A DNA stretch of 60,000 bases from Adiantum capillus-veneris (lineage: Eukaryota > Streptophyta > Polypodiopsida > Polypodiales > Pteridaceae): the NCBI GenBank assembly GCA_014529385.2, contig CM043967.1, positions 132,061,182 to 132,121,181 of the forward strand, read 5' to 3'. The notes beneath the pieces were generated by a model. That model searched no databases. It was given only the letters and a program-made list of their open reading frames with translations, and was not told where the DNA came from. Within the stretch, counting starts at the first letter, position 1; the number at the start of each line of letters is the position of its first letter. Made by a program: the position numbers and the translations under genes. This document shows positions 48,406 through 60,000 of this stretch, piece by piece.

Positions 48406-49237
48406 TTATTTTTAATAGTAAAACTCACAATTCGTGAGTGAAATGGTATTAAACATAGCATAAAATTACAAAACCAGCCTCAAATTAACTTGGATCGAGC
48501 CTTGAGGTGCTTAAGATTAGGAACCTGTCAAAAAGGGACCGGGCCCCATTGTCCCCATCACCCACTTGGGACTCGAGAGGTGCCACCATCGGGGCTCTTT
48601 TGCCACCAGAGCACCCCATGCCTCCAGAGGCAAGCATCAAAACAATATAGACCATCAAAGTGGAACAAACCACATGCGGACCACCAAGGGATAATCCAAA
48701 CCAAATGAGTAATGGAGCTCCATCCCATCTTAAACAATCACCACCAGAATAACATCTCTGCAGGCCATTTTGGAGGGCCAAGCTCCACCCAACCAGGGGA
48801 TCCAACACCCTGAATGACCCTAACTTCACCTGCAACAAGCCTCCAAGCACCGCATGCATCAGATCCACAAAACCAAAAGCTCTCGATCCCTACCGCACCT
48901 TTTGTTGCATGAACATCAGCTCAAGAAGAAACGTCGTTGTCGAGTACACATTGTATAGGCACCTTTTTGTTGAAGCCACGAGGGGCGCCTTCACCATGTC
49001 CAAAAAGAGAGGGGGCTAACTAAGGAGCTGCCCAGGGATGAAGGTTGGGCAGCCAGGTGCCCACTCCGGATAAAATCCCCGCCCATCTTGACATAACATC
49101 CTCCAAACCGCAGCAGCCTAGCGAAGCCTCCGCAGACCCTCCCTCGCACAACTCTCCTCCAAAGAGCCCCCCAACTCATGAGGCAGAGGGCGAGGCACAG
49201 ACCGGCCATAGAAACCCTTACATATAGAAACCCTTAC
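48406..49237 (-). mobile_element. Antisense LINE-tailed insertion, ~830 bp, with TSD
   Basis: ATACTAAGTAACTCC (48391-48405) and ATACTAAGTAATTCC (49238-49252) flank it with one mismatch. At the left, TTTTATTTTTAATAG then AAAACTCACAATTCGTGAGTG is the reverse complement of the LINE 3' end. A 127-codon minus frame (48485-48868) and a 72-codon frame (48991-49209) look GC-rich and unlike RT or zf-RVT. So the body may be a different part of a LINE, a SINE, or a transcript carried by the LINE machinery. Confidence 0.72.
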
Positions 49238-49403
49238 AAATACTAAGTAATTCCTAACGAAGCCTGTGTAGACCCTCCCTCGCACCACTCTCCTCCAAAG
49301 AGCCCCCCAACCAATGAGGCAGAAGGCGAGGCACGGTGCGGCACAATTGCGCCAAAAATCAACCCTTTACTCACAATTGCGCCAAAAATCAACCCTTTAC
49401 TCA
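49117..49403. repeat. Adjacent segmental duplications
   Basis: 49117-49200 (GCGAAGCC..AGACCCTCCCTCGCAC..GGCGAGGCAC) recurs diverged at about 49255-49337. Next to it a 30-bp unit starting CACAATTGCGCC is tandemly doubled (49344-49373, 49374-49403). The second part also resembles 48268-48300, upstream of the micro-LINE. Confidence 0.8.
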
Positions 49404-49702
49404 GGCCTTATGCAATTCCACAAGATAAAGAGTTATATTGCAAGTGAAAAGAGAGATACTGAGTAATGCCTAAAATAGACTATTAATGCTCAAGATTCCA
49501 TCGGGCTTCATCCCCTTGTCTTGCCTGCACCACCCCCATGTAAGTCTCTCCCTCCCTGCTCCCTCATATGTAGGAAAGTTCTCTGTCTCCTTGCAAGGGG
49601 CTTTTGTAGTCCTCGCAGATGCAACGGGTTACTGTTGGTGGCCTCGAGTCCCCCATGACTCCCCTCTGAGCTCAAACATGAGACACACACACACAAAGAG
49701 AC

Positions 49703-49762
<60 letters not shown>

Positions 49763-50228
49763 AGAAGGAGAAGGAGAAGGAGAGTGAGAGAGACACGCTG
49801 CTGTTCCATTCATGCATGCAGACTACTTGTTCATCATCCAAATCAACGGGTGCCATCTTGATAAGATTTTCATTGCAAGCGACGTTTTGGCGCTCCAAGT
49901 CAAGATTGTGATTGCATGAAACAATGATAAGTGAAGCAAGGTAGGATTTAATAATCCTAGCCACATCCCTATACCATTGAAGAAACTTTGCCATTCCACT
50001 AGTAGGCAATGCCAATTTTGTTTTGGGGGTGTATTAAGGTGGATCTTGGGAGATGCCTTCCATGGCTTCGAAGTGAAAAAAACGGGGAAGGGACACGTCG
50101 AGGGGAGAGAAAAAGGGGGATGCCATGTGTGTGTGACATCGCGTAGAGAGGGATTTTGTTTGTTCTCTCTAAGCTTTGGTTAGATTGTGGGGGCCTTGTC
50201 CCATCAGCAGCAAGTCAAGAGGTCGAGG

Positions 50229-50323
<95 letters not shown>

Positions 50324-50856
50324 CATGCCGTGCATCAACGTCTGCAAAGATTGGGTGAGAGAGAGATTTTTCTTTCATTGGGATGAGGAGGCAGAGATGG
50401 TTGCATGCGTGCGCGTTGGTGTGCTGGGCGATGTAGTGAATCTGAGGAGAGGGGGAGTGCAATTCCCCTAATTGCATCTTCATGGTTGATTGTGTCAACG
50501 AGTGTAGGAGCCAACAACTCAATCTGGTATCACTCAAGATTATGAGTACTCAATGCCGGTGTGCCACTACTGCATGTGTTAGTCTGCATGGTTGGACTCG
50601 CATCATGTTGCATATTAGGGATGCATGCAGGTGATGATGGGTATTGGGAACGGACGTCCGTGTATGGCCTTCATTAATGGCATGCTTGGCATCAAGGCAA
50701 AAGACAAAGGTAGTGCATTAGGGCAAGGGATGGCTCTCTCTCTCATTGATATTTTCACAGGCGCAAATGGAGAGCTAGGTAGGTTAATCCAACCATGCAT
50801 CTGCTTTGCATGGCGGGGAACGGGCGGATTTTTGTGTGCTATGCAGCAAGACGGGT
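49404..50856. other. Intergenic DNA with GA microsatellites
   Basis: Two long GA runs (about 49711-49760 and 50232-50321) account for the longest open frames here, which encode only Arg-Glu or Ser-Leu repeats. A 115-codon frame at 50625-50972 runs into the LTR and matches nothing known. No gene is supported. Confidence 0.6.
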
Positions 50857-50861
50857 GGACA

Positions 50862-51021
50862 TGTCAGGACAAGGGCAGGGCTAGGGAGTCATGGACTGGG
50901 CCAGGGGCCACACTAGGCAGTGTGGACAAGGGAATCCGGCGAGGGCAAAGGGCTAGGAGCTTGCCTATATAGTGGGAGGTTGGGAGGTGGATTCCAGGCT
51001 CTAGTCACCCCATGCATTACA
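50862..51021 (+). repeat. Chromovirus 5' LTR (160 bp)
   Basis: Starts TGTCAGGACAAGGGCAGG and ends CATTACA. CTATATAGTGGG near 50965 is the likely TATA region. Confidence 0.95.
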
Positions 51022-51853
51022 CTGGTATGAAGAGCCAAGTTGCTTTTTTTGGGACACAAGGGCGTGGATAGCCCCACCTTTTTGGGAGCTCTTTGCATGT
51101 GCATGAAGGCGTGACTTCTCCCCACCGTGAACTCGATGAGAGGGCGCCTGTGGGCAAGGACGCTTGCAAGCAAGGCCGCAATCGGGAGCACCTGCTCGGC
51201 ACAGAGCGAGATTGGCCTTGAAGGGTGCACGCGGCCCTACTGGTCCGAAGTCGTCTCTTCGGAGACCCCGTTGGAGCACCACACAAGGAGCCGCGACCCT
51301 ACTCATCCAATCGTCGGCGGCCTGCAACACCATAGCCATTCAGAGTAAAGTTTTTTTCACACTGTCTTGCCCTAAGGTCCAAAAAATTGGACAAATTTGT
51401 TGGAATTAGAGTGCATGCCCACCCGACACGCAGACGATGCCCACCCGACACGCAATCGACCACAAGCAAACTCACATCAGGTACGACAAGCTGCGAGTTG
51501 GACAAGCAGTCTGTCTGCTGCAAATATTCTCAAAGTGCAAAAAATTCTGATTGTCCCCTCGGTGTCCATCATCAATAGTTGCTTTGGAACCTTAAGCCGA
51601 CTGCGACCCCATCATCAATAGTTGCTTTGGAACCTTAAGCCGACTGCGACAAATCTACGTAGTACCTTTGAACGGGTGAATTTACCGGTCAACTAAAGCT
51701 TGGACTACCAACAAATTTATCGGTTGCTTAAAGATTGGACCACTAATGTAATTAGCACGGCTAATTACCTATTGCGGTGCATCATACGGCTACGGGATTA
51801 TTTTTCGACTCCATGTATTTTTTCTTCTATTCCTTCCACTGCACGGTGTTGCC
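51022..51853 (+). other. Chromovirus leader
   Basis: Contains the altered primer site and a 43-bp tandem duplication (51567-51609, 51610-51650; CATCATCAATAGTTGC..). No gene is seen. A short leader frame from 51127 has no family resemblance. Confidence 0.7.
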
Positions 51854-53688
51854 ATGGATTCAGATATCAACATGACTTTTGATTTTGAGCATCATACACC
51901 TGATCCTGCCCATGATGGCTTGCGATCGGATGCTCTCACGGAGGGTGTCCGTGATGCTACGGGAGGTGATGACGCTTATGAGTTGCTTGATATTCTTGAA
52001 TTTTGTGCACTTCAGACACGCATATCAGTACTGGAAGGAAATTTTGCATCTCTAAATGAAAACGTCACTAAATTATCTACATTAGTGATACAACTTACGC
52101 AGCAGCAGCATGCCAAGGGCCTTGTTGACATACACGTGCATGAGCAAACTGCTACTCAGGGGCAAGGCCCTTCTAATCATGGACAAGGTCCATCTCCATA
52201 TTCTTTGCACACTCTCACTGCAAAGGAGGTGGATGAGTTGTTGAAAAACACAAAACCACCGACTTTTAAGGGGGAAGACCGAGATCGCAATAAGGATACA
52301 GTGAATATCTTTCTCAGCAAGTGGGATGGAATTCACGCCTTACGTCGTACTCCGGACGCAGCCAAAGCACTACAAACAAGCTTAACTCTGGAAAGCAAGG
52401 CCTACAAGTGGTGGATGTCTCTCAAGGAGAAGAATATCCTACCACAGAGTTGGGCAGCCTTTGAGGCTATGTTTCGCAAAGAATTCTTGCCTACAAATGA
52501 GGCATATCAAAATTGGACGGCTTGGGACACGTGTTCCATGCACCAACACCCATCATTACTTGAATATATCTCTCATTGTCGAGATGTTATCCTCAAGTTG
52601 GAATGATTAGACACCTTTCAGCAAGCACGTGGTTTATCTGCGGTCTGACGCCAGAGCCTAAGAAGCACGTCAAGACTCAAGACCCTAAACAGTTGAGGAG
52701 GCCATAGTGAAAGCACACATTCATGATTATCCAGATGAAAAGAAATCACATAATAATCACGTGCCTGCTAATACACACGGTAATACATGCACACAGTATG
52801 GACACAATAAAAGGAAATTTATAGTAGCCAATTCTGAAGCAGCTAAAAAACCCAAGGGGTCCCGTGGTCCTCTCTCTCCTGAGGACTTTGATAAGGCTAA
52901 AAAAGAGAAGTTATGTTTTCAATGCTTAGGAAGTGGTCATGGCAAAAAGGATTGTCCCAAGGGGAAATCTGCTGCCCATGGCAAGGAGAAAGCAATGCAC
53001 ACGGTGCAACTGCTGCCTCTTGAATCTTCCTCACGATTCTCTACAGTGGAAGTAACACACACCGAGGTGGTGCATGAATGCTGTCTCACAACTTCCATGT
53101 GGCAACAGACCTTCGGACCACATAAGTTAGTACATATGCACGGCTCTCTGCAAGGGCACAAGGTGCGTATCTTGGTAGATGACGGTGCTACTCACAGTTT
53201 CATTAATTATGGATTGGTGAAAAAACTCAAATTGCATCGGCCCTCAAACTCCGAGTTTCCACCGCTACAAGGTAGAAATGATGAATGGATATGATGCCAA
53301 AATTTGGGATACTCAAGTCCAAGCTATACCGTTGGAAGTACAAGGCTACTCCACATCCTTGGATTTTCAAGTTATGAACATGGAGAGGGCAAACGTGGTC
53401 CTTGGTAGGGAATGGTTGCATAGCCTAGGACCATCACTGAAGCATAGCTATGAGCACAACAGCTTGATGTTTGAATCCCATGGCGCACTTGTGTTGTTGT
53501 TAGGAGAGAAGGATGTGCCTACAACTGAGCTTATGCAACTCGTTTTTTATAATGAAATAGATCAAGTTTTCTTGTGTTACTCATTGTCCCATTTTCTCTC
53601 TAACATTGAATCTATTCAACATTCCTCAACGCTGCATGCTTCTCTCTCATCTCTTCCACACAACAAGCAAAGGTTGCTAGTGATTTAA
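51854..53688 (+). pseudogene. Chromovirus gag and protease
   Basis: The ATG at 51854 opens gag: coiled-coil-like ISVLEGNFASLNENVTKLST, then TKPPTFKGEDRDRNKD, ESKAYKWWMSLKEKN and SWAAFEAMFRKEFLP, the standard Ty3/gypsy gag core. A TGA at 52604 interrupts. Past two frame changes, coding resumes with AHIHDYPDEKKSH and a CCHC knuckle, CFQCLGSGHGKKDCP (52914-52958). Protease follows at about 53163: VRILVDDGATHSFINYGL (normally DSGATH; here DDGATH). After a frameshift near 53278 come ANVVLGREWLHSLG, the C-terminal protease motif. Confidence 0.93.
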
Positions 53689-53689
53689 A

Positions 53690-56577
53690 AATTTTATTAA
53701 AGGAATTTCACAATGTTTTTCCTAATGATTTGCCATCAGGATTACCGTCGACACGATCGATGCAACATAGCATCGATGTCTTGCAGACAGTAAACCAATC
53801 AATAAACCACCCTACCGCATGAGTTACTCTGAAGCTGCTGAGGTGGAACATCAGCTTGTTGAGTATCTTAGCAGAGGGTTTATCCAACCCATTTCTTCAC
53901 CATGGGCTTCTCCTATCCTATTAGTGAAGAAAAAAGACGGTAGTATGCGCATGTGCGTAGCCTACTGTGGCTTAAATGTGGTTATTGTTAAGAACAAGTA
54001 CCCATTGCCACGCGTAGATGTGTTGTTCGACAAGCTCAATCATGCTCGTATTTTTACGAAAATAGACTTGCAGTCAGGTTATCACCAATTACGTATTCGA
54101 CTTGCTGATATACCCAAAACTGCATTCCGAACAAGGTTTGGATACTACGCATTTTTGGTTATGCCTTTGGGTTAACCAATGCGCCCGCAACATTCATGAC
54201 ACTTATTGATAGTGTCTTGAAGCCGTACCTGGGCAAATTTGTCATCGTTTTTCTCGATGACATTCTAGTATAGAGTGCTTCTGAGGAAGGACACTTACAC
54301 CATTTGAGACAAGTGTTCGAATTGTTACGAACAAATCAATTATATGCAAAGGAATCTAAGTGTGATTTTCTAAAGGGGAAAATTCACTATCTTGGGCATG
54401 TTATTTCGGCTATTGGGCTACACATGGATCAATCCAAAGTGGATACCATTCGGCAGTGGCCTTCTCCTAAAAATCTGGAAGAGTTACAGATTTTTTTAGG
54501 ATTTGCAGGTTTTTATCGAAGGTTCGTTAAAAACTATGCTAATATTGTTGTTCCCATGACAGACCAACTGAAAGGCAAAGGTAAAGCTTTTCAGTGGGGA
54601 CCCGCTCAACAGCATAGTTTTGATACGCTTAAGAATGCATTAGCTATAGCACCAATCCTAGCTATTGTAGATCCTCTGAAACCATTTGTTTTGGAAATGG
54701 ATACAAGTGACCGTGCTATTGGAGTAGTCCTGCTACAAGAAGGGCGGCCAATTACATTTGAAAGCAAGAAGCTTGATTCAGCAAAGCAGAATTACTGAAC
54801 GTGAACTATATGCAATAGTGTATGCTTTGAAAACATGAAGACATTATTTGTATGGTGCTCAGTTTGAGATTGTGTTTGACCATGAAAGCATTAAATGGTT
54901 TACACAACAAACCGATTTGAAGGGTCGAAAGCCAGGTGGGTTGAGATTCTTCATGAATATGACGCTAAGCTCCGATATCGTAAAGGACGATACAATGTGG
55001 TGGCTGACGCTCTTAGTCGTATGCCAGAGATCAATTCTCTCTTGTTCATGGAACTTCGTAGTGAATTTTTGGATTCTCTAAAGGACAAATATGAGCAGGA
55101 TGACGCATATTCCAAAGTGTGGAGCCATGTACAAATGAGGGATCCCTCTCACTCCAATGATGGTAGTGTACCATTAACCTCCACACATAGTTCTCCTCTG
55201 TCGAGTGATGAACTACAGCGATGGAAGAATTTTACCATCGACAATGGGTACCTACTCCATAACGGAGAGTTTGTGTACCGAGGACATAGACATTCGGCGC
55301 CAAATTCTTTATGAATGTCATGACAGTCCAAGTGCAAGGCACCCGGGTATTAGAAAGACTTATGCTCTCATACGATGACAGTTTTACTGGCTAGGTTTAC
55401 ATGGCTTTGTTCAAGATTATGTCTTGCATTGCCAAAAATGTCAAGTTAACAAAGCAGAGCGCCTGAAAGTAGGAGGACTCTTACATCCTTTGGAGATTCC
55501 CAATGGTAAATGGGAAAGTATCTCTATGGATTTTATTGTGGGTTTACCAACCACTATACGAGGTCATGACTCAGTATGGGTGGTCGTACACCGGTTGACT
55601 AAACTATGTAAGTTTATTCCAATCAAATCAATGATCAAAACTCTAGAATTAGCCAAATTATTTGTGGAGAACGTATACAAGTTGTATGGCTTGCCAAGTA
55701 ACATTGTCAATGATCGTGATCGCAAGTTTAACAGTCATTTTTGGAGGGTTGTGTTTAAACGATTGGTACACAACTAAACCTCAATACAGCCGATCATCCA
55801 GAAACAGATGGTCAAACTGAACGAGTTAACCAAGTGCTAGAGGATATGCTACGTGCATACGTTAGCAAGAAACAAATAGGCTGGGAAGAATATCTACCTC
55901 TTCTTGAGTTTGCTTACAACAGTGCTAAGCATGTCACGACTGGATTTACTTCTTTCATGCTCATGTACGGTTTCCAACCTAGGTCACTTGTTACTGTGGG
56001 ATTGGCAACTGAAAAATTCCAATAAGTTAAGGATTTTCTCCAAGACCACATGGATATGATGAAACTCGCTCGTTAGAACGTCCGACAAGTGCAGGATCGG
56101 TATAAGAGGTACGCTAATGAGAAACGTCGGCAAGCTACCTTTGAGGAAGGGGAGCAAGTATTTTTACGTGTGCCAAAGCATTCAGAAAGTCTGAAAACTA
56201 TGCCAACACCTAAATTATCTCCACCCGATATTGTGGGCCGTTCAAAATACTCAAGCGAGTGGATGATCGTGCCTACAAACTATCGCTACCTACACATTCT
56301 CGTATTCATCCGGTGTTTCATGTAAGCCGTTTACATAAGCGGTTACATGGGAACAACAATGTCATTGACGAACAGATTCTGGTCGATTTCGTTGAACCTC
56401 CTACCTTACGCATGAACCTGAACGAATTCTTGACTATCATGATTTACGTACGTGTCATCATGTACGTCAACAAGCTTTAATCAAGTGGAAAGATCGACCT
56501 GAGGAAGGTGCCACTTGAGAAAACATTAGTGATCTTAAAAAGAAGTTTCCCACTTTTGTTTTCGAAGACGAAAACTC
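53690..56577 (+). pseudogene. Chromovirus RT-RNase H-integrase-chromodomain
   Basis: [56 protein letters not shown] frameshift at about 54170 follows, then [19 protein letters not shown] and VFLDDILV (YxDD box, 54247-54270). RNase H: LEMDTSDRAIGVVLLQEGRP and DALSRMPEIN. Integrase: PSARHPGIRKTYALIR, CQKCQ, SMDFIVGLPTT, VNDRDRKFNSHFW and [16 protein letters not shown] give the HHCC and D,D,E residues. A GPY-like segment and HPVFHVSRLHKRL lead to a chromodomain near the end (ALIKWKDRPEEGAT, stop, ENISDLKKKFPTFVFEDENS). There the aromatic-position Trp codon is TGA. About six stops or frameshifts in total. Confidence 0.95.
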
Positions 56578-56596
56578 TTCCTTAAGGGGGAAGTAA

Positions 56597-56767
56597 TGTC
56601 AGGACAAGGGCAATGCCAAGGAGTCATGGACCGGGCCAGGGGCCAGCCAGGGGCCATACTAGGTAGTGTGTACAAGGGAAATCGGCTAGGATAAAGGGCT
56701 AGGAGCTTGCTTATATATTGGGAGGTTGGGAGGTGGATTCTAGGCTCTAATCACCCCATGCATTACA
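56597..56767 (+). repeat. Chromovirus 3' LTR (171 bp)
   Basis: It follows TTAAGGGGGAAGTAA. It has an 11-bp duplication (GGCCAGCCAGG) relative to the 5' LTR. Confidence 0.95.
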
Positions 56768-57416
56768 GGACAGGGGGTTCTTAGCAGCTGCTACTAGGGC
56801 GTGCAAGAAACAGCAGCAAGGGGAGGAGTGGTTTTTCCTTTGCACAATCTTGGAATCTCCTGATCGATGCAAGTGTTGCCAAGGCAAGTCAATGTGGGGA
56901 AGGGAGGAGAATAGCAACGTAGGCATGGCAAAGGGAGTCAAGAGACAAGGGAAAAGGCAAGGCAATGTGGGGAAGGCAGTAGGGTAGTAGCACATGCATG
57001 ACAAGACGCAGAGGCATGACGGGGGATGGGATGATGAGGGTAGCAGAATAGGTAGTAGGCTCTCACTTTAGTTTTTCCTTCGAATTGCAAAACTCTAAGC
57101 GAATTTTGTGAAGAAATTAATCAATGTTTTGAGAATAGACCGAGTAGGTCGTGCCAATTTTGAGAGTGCACAGCCTCTAACACTACGAAGTACATCCTTC
57201 AAATAACAAAAGCAATATTGGAGACACTTGATGTAAATTGTCAATAGTAAATGGCCCTTTTTAGTCTTTCATTTTCCTATCTTCAAGCTTAACTAGTTGA
57301 CCTCTCTTAAATGGGCTACAGATGCTATGTTTCGTATACAGATATATAAATTGTGATGGATAAAAGAAAAGGACTCAAAGCAAACTTGCATATGTGGTAG
57401 AAGAATATTTTCATTC

Positions 57417-57478
57417 ACATCTTCAAGACTTGACTTCAAACAATTTTCATATCTTCAAGACTTGACTTCAAACAATTT
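57417..57478. repeat. 31-bp tandem duplication
   Basis: ATCTTCAAGACTTGACTTCA followed by AACAATTT occurs twice in a row with one or two differences. Confidence 0.92.
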
Positions 57479-57818
57479 ACAGCTGTTGTTCATGCCCCAA
57501 ATCTAAATTGGTTTTACTTCAAAACACAAAGAGAATAATCCACAAGAAGAGGGTTTGGGCCAGGCTCTCATAAGGCTCACTATGACACTCAATGTTGCAA
57601 ATATGATGTCGAAAGCCCAAGTTTAGCCATATTTGGTGGATATGGCCACTTTTGTGAATCACTTGCATCGGATAATTTATGCATTAACTAATTTATCAAA
57701 GCTCTCGTGATTTCTTTGACAAGTGTAAAGAAGCTATGTAATAGTTATTATATCAATGACGATAATTGAGCCAGAGAGTGATTGATTGCAAGCAATCCTT
57801 GGCTAGTTCATATGGCAA

Positions 57819-57855
57819 CCCCCCCCCCCCCCCCCCCCCCCCCCCCAAAAAAAAA
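57819..57855. repeat. C28A9 homopolymer junction
   Basis: Twenty-eight C followed directly by nine A. Confidence 0.95.
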
Positions 57856-60000
57856 CATCATCTTGAACTCCTTGCTCTTGAATTTGGATCTTGCCCTCAA
57901 GTGGCAACTCCCCTTGCGCCCTCTTATGGACAATGCTATTGACTTCATGATGTGCACACACTGGCCTAGAAGCTCACTGCAACTAGCTACTCCCATTTCT
58001 GAGGCAAAGCATCCCTGTGACAACTACACAATGATTGAGTGTGTATGTGTCATATTCTTTGGAGTTGCTTGGGAAAAAGTGTCGCCATGCCAAACTGCTT
58101 ACATAAATCCTATTATGTTAAATTGCTTGAACAAAGTGTTCCCATGCCAAAAAATTTGTACAAAGACTACCCATGCCAATCCTATTGAACACAACCCATG
58201 GTGACAGCTTGAATCTTCTTGATGCAAGCGCACTCATGTCATGTGCTTGATCAAACTTTACTCGTGTCAACCTGGTGGACGACAAAAGTGTTCACTTCTA
58301 GAATTTCGGTACGGAATCCAAGTCTTCTTTTGAAGCATTTCTTGTCTTCTTGCAAAGCTGCAAAACCAAGGTTTTTGATTGGTCTTCTACAAAGTTTCTC
58401 CATCACATGTTCCTTCTTGGACAAACAGAACCGCATAGTGAAAGGAACGATGTTGCTATCAGCTACCCCTTCACACTGTTGCTCGTATTTATGTCAAGCT
58501 ATGCCACGTAGTCCAGCACAGATAGATGTTTCCAGTATGCCAAAAGTAATCATAAGCTGGCATGCTCACAACAAAGCAAGTCTTAGAAGACCTCCAAAAA
58601 GGGATACTAATTTGTATTGTTATAACAGGTTTTCAATGGCTGTTGCAACAAAACCTATATTGCACCTACTGCCAATTTTGCAAACAAAAAACATATGGAG
58701 GTAAGTATTTCTACTTGCAAATTAGCTTCAAGGGAAATTCTATCAACACTAAGCAACATCTTTCACTAATGAGAAACGCACTTGAGATGGAGCTGAGCAT
58801 GCAAACCGTACACTAAGGAAACAGTGCATTTCAAGAAAATGTGCGGAACGTTGGCTTATCTCTTGTATTGAATTTTTCTCTCCATATTTTTTGTAGGATA
58901 ATTTGCAAATAGGTTTGACTTTGCTTGCGTTTCTTAGCTTAGAAGAAGAGGTTCAAGGGGATAGTGATTACCTCTTATGGCTTGGAAGAAAAGAAGCTTC
59001 AACAATCATGTTAGGAAGTATGAAGCACAATCATTCCGTGACATGCTCTTTGAAACTTGATTGTATGAGACATCAGGCGCTTGAAGCCACCTTCAACGAT
59101 GCCATCTACCTGCTAGCTCTATTATCCCCCATCATGGGCTCCTCCTCTTGATCAAAAACCCACCTTCACATTGATATTAACGAGCTCACTCATGGTAGTT
59201 ATTAGAGGTAGTGTAACCATTTAGTTTATCTACACAACAAGTATTGAGTCTACTTGCAGATGAGCGTGCATGTGTGTGTGTGTGCACGCGTGCGTGCACA
59301 CGTATGCGTCCATGACAAAACTCAATGAGAGAAGGAGATCAAGAGTGTACGCTCCTTGGTGAGGAGTAGATTGAGCAGGTCTCTTCTGAGACTGTGTGCA
59401 TTGGTGAGGAGTAGCTTAAGGAGGTTCAGAGTAAGCTAGCTCCTTGCTGTGGCCGGGTCTCGATGAATCATAATAGCATGGCCAAGATGCAAGCACAGCT
59501 TTCACCCTTGCCATTGCCCACATTGACCGCTTGCTCAAGCACCTTGGTTTTGAGACCTAGGTTTTTGCTTAATACCGGAGTGGCCCTCATGCGCACAGGC
59601 AGATGAGAAGATGCACGAAGCTTACCTAGGAGAGAGTTGTGGGACAGAGTGATGGTATGGGGAGAGAGGTAGAGAGTTGGTGCCAGACTTGGCGAGAGAA
59701 TGGAGTCGTACGCACGCTCGCGCACGCACACAGCGCATTAACTGCTCCTCACTATCATCACAAGTTGAGGATTCTTCAAAACGTTCAAGATTTTGTCACG
59801 CGGCGGTGAGGCGTTGTGTTGTGAGCATTGGGTAAGTCAACAAGTGATAAAATCACAAGGCCTGCCAGGCATGATAAAATTTCTTTTTGACATGCAATTT
59901 TTCAAGCCCCCTTTCAGATGCTTTGTGTAATGCAATCAACTTATATAATTTGCCATATATAACGTTAACATAAATATATAAATACAAAAAATGACAAGCA

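Larger units (their letters stand above)
50862..56767 (+). mobile_element. Chromovirus (Ty3/gypsy with chromodomain), near-complete, short LTRs
   Basis: The TSD GGACA is at 50857-50861 and 56768-56772. LTRs of 160 bp (50862-51021) and 171 bp (56597-56767) both run TGTCAGGACAAGGGCA..CCCATGCATTACA, with roughly 10% substitutions plus an 11-bp indel. A degraded primer site, TGGTATGAAGAGCC, starts at 51023. The polypurine tract TTAAGGGGGAAG lies just before the 3' LTR. The interior carries gag, zinc knuckle, protease, RT, RNase H, integrase and a C-terminal chromodomain. Very short LTRs fit the Reina-like end of the chromoviruses. Confidence 0.95.
56773..60000. other. Unrecognised DNA at the right edge
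   Basis: No domain-bearing frame is found. A 161-codon frame at 58219-58704 and a 140-codon frame at 57782-58204 (starting next to a C28A9 tract) have no recognisable motif. The composition of 57850-58520 (repeated CATGCC and CTTGAT strings) suggests an old retroelement but nothing specific. GT-rich imperfect repeat DNA lies at about 59265-59310. Confidence 0.5.

Noticed and set aside
49486-50537. Arg-Glu and Ser-Leu rich frames
   Set aside because: Explained by GA microsatellites at 49711-49760 and 50232-50321.
57782-58704. Host gene candidates (140 and 161 codon frames)
   Set aside because: One starts beside a C28A9 tract, neither shows a domain, codon pattern or splice structure, and they overlap opposing frames.

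Overview
This window is plant nuclear DNA made almost entirely of transposable elements, most of them nested inside one another. I see no intact host gene, rRNA or complete tRNA. The plant assignment rests on several things: initiator-Met-type primer binding sites (TGGTATCAGAGC), a Tat-clade Ty3/gypsy pol with two RNase H domains, chromodomain-bearing Ty3/gypsy elements, a Ty1/copia element in the gag-PR-IN-RT-RH order, L1-type LINEs with a zf-RVT C-terminus, and a PIF1-type Helitron. Long CT/GA/GT microsatellites and long C or G homopolymers are frequent. I cannot place the species.

Layout. 1-5721: non-coding, with a family of ATTATACGCGTATAAT palindromes, a fold-back, an antisense tRNA-Asp-type primer site and a 254-bp tandem duplication. 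5722-8491: a 5'-truncated LINE with a poly(A) tail and an 18-bp target-site duplication (TSD). 8492-11307: unrecognised DNA, then an LTR remnant ending at a primer site. About 12.3-35.2 kb: a Helitron (Rep, PIF1 helicase, C-terminal AP-endonuclease-like domain) split after its helicase. The interrupting LTR retrotransposon (16461-34521) is itself interrupted in its 5' LTR by a 13.6-kb composite (16577-30182). That composite holds a chromovirus gag-pol lacking the RT core, an antisense gag, a Tat-type pol, a direct 3' LTR and an extra inverted LTR.

35.2-47.15 kb: a second stack. A LINE related to the first is split by a 10.6-kb LTR element (35806-46448, TSD CTAGC). This element keeps only its ends and a chromodomain tail, around roughly 4 kb of unrecognised interior. 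A young Ty1/copia element (39999-45262) sits inside it, with LTRs differing at 7 of 322 positions by eye. 47.15-50.86 kb: a tRNA-like SINE head, a C43 tract, two antisense LINE-type insertions with their own TSDs, and local duplications. 50862-56767: a nearly complete chromovirus with 160/171-bp LTRs and TSD GGACA, related by its ends to the 35.8-kb element. 56773-60000: no gene recognised.

Insertion order can be read directly. In the first stack: Helitron, then LTR element, then Tat composite. In the second: LINE, then short-LTR element, then copia. Every coding region seen carries stops or frameshifts, so none looks autonomous now. The copia element is the closest to intact, with one nonsense codon and two small frame lesions.
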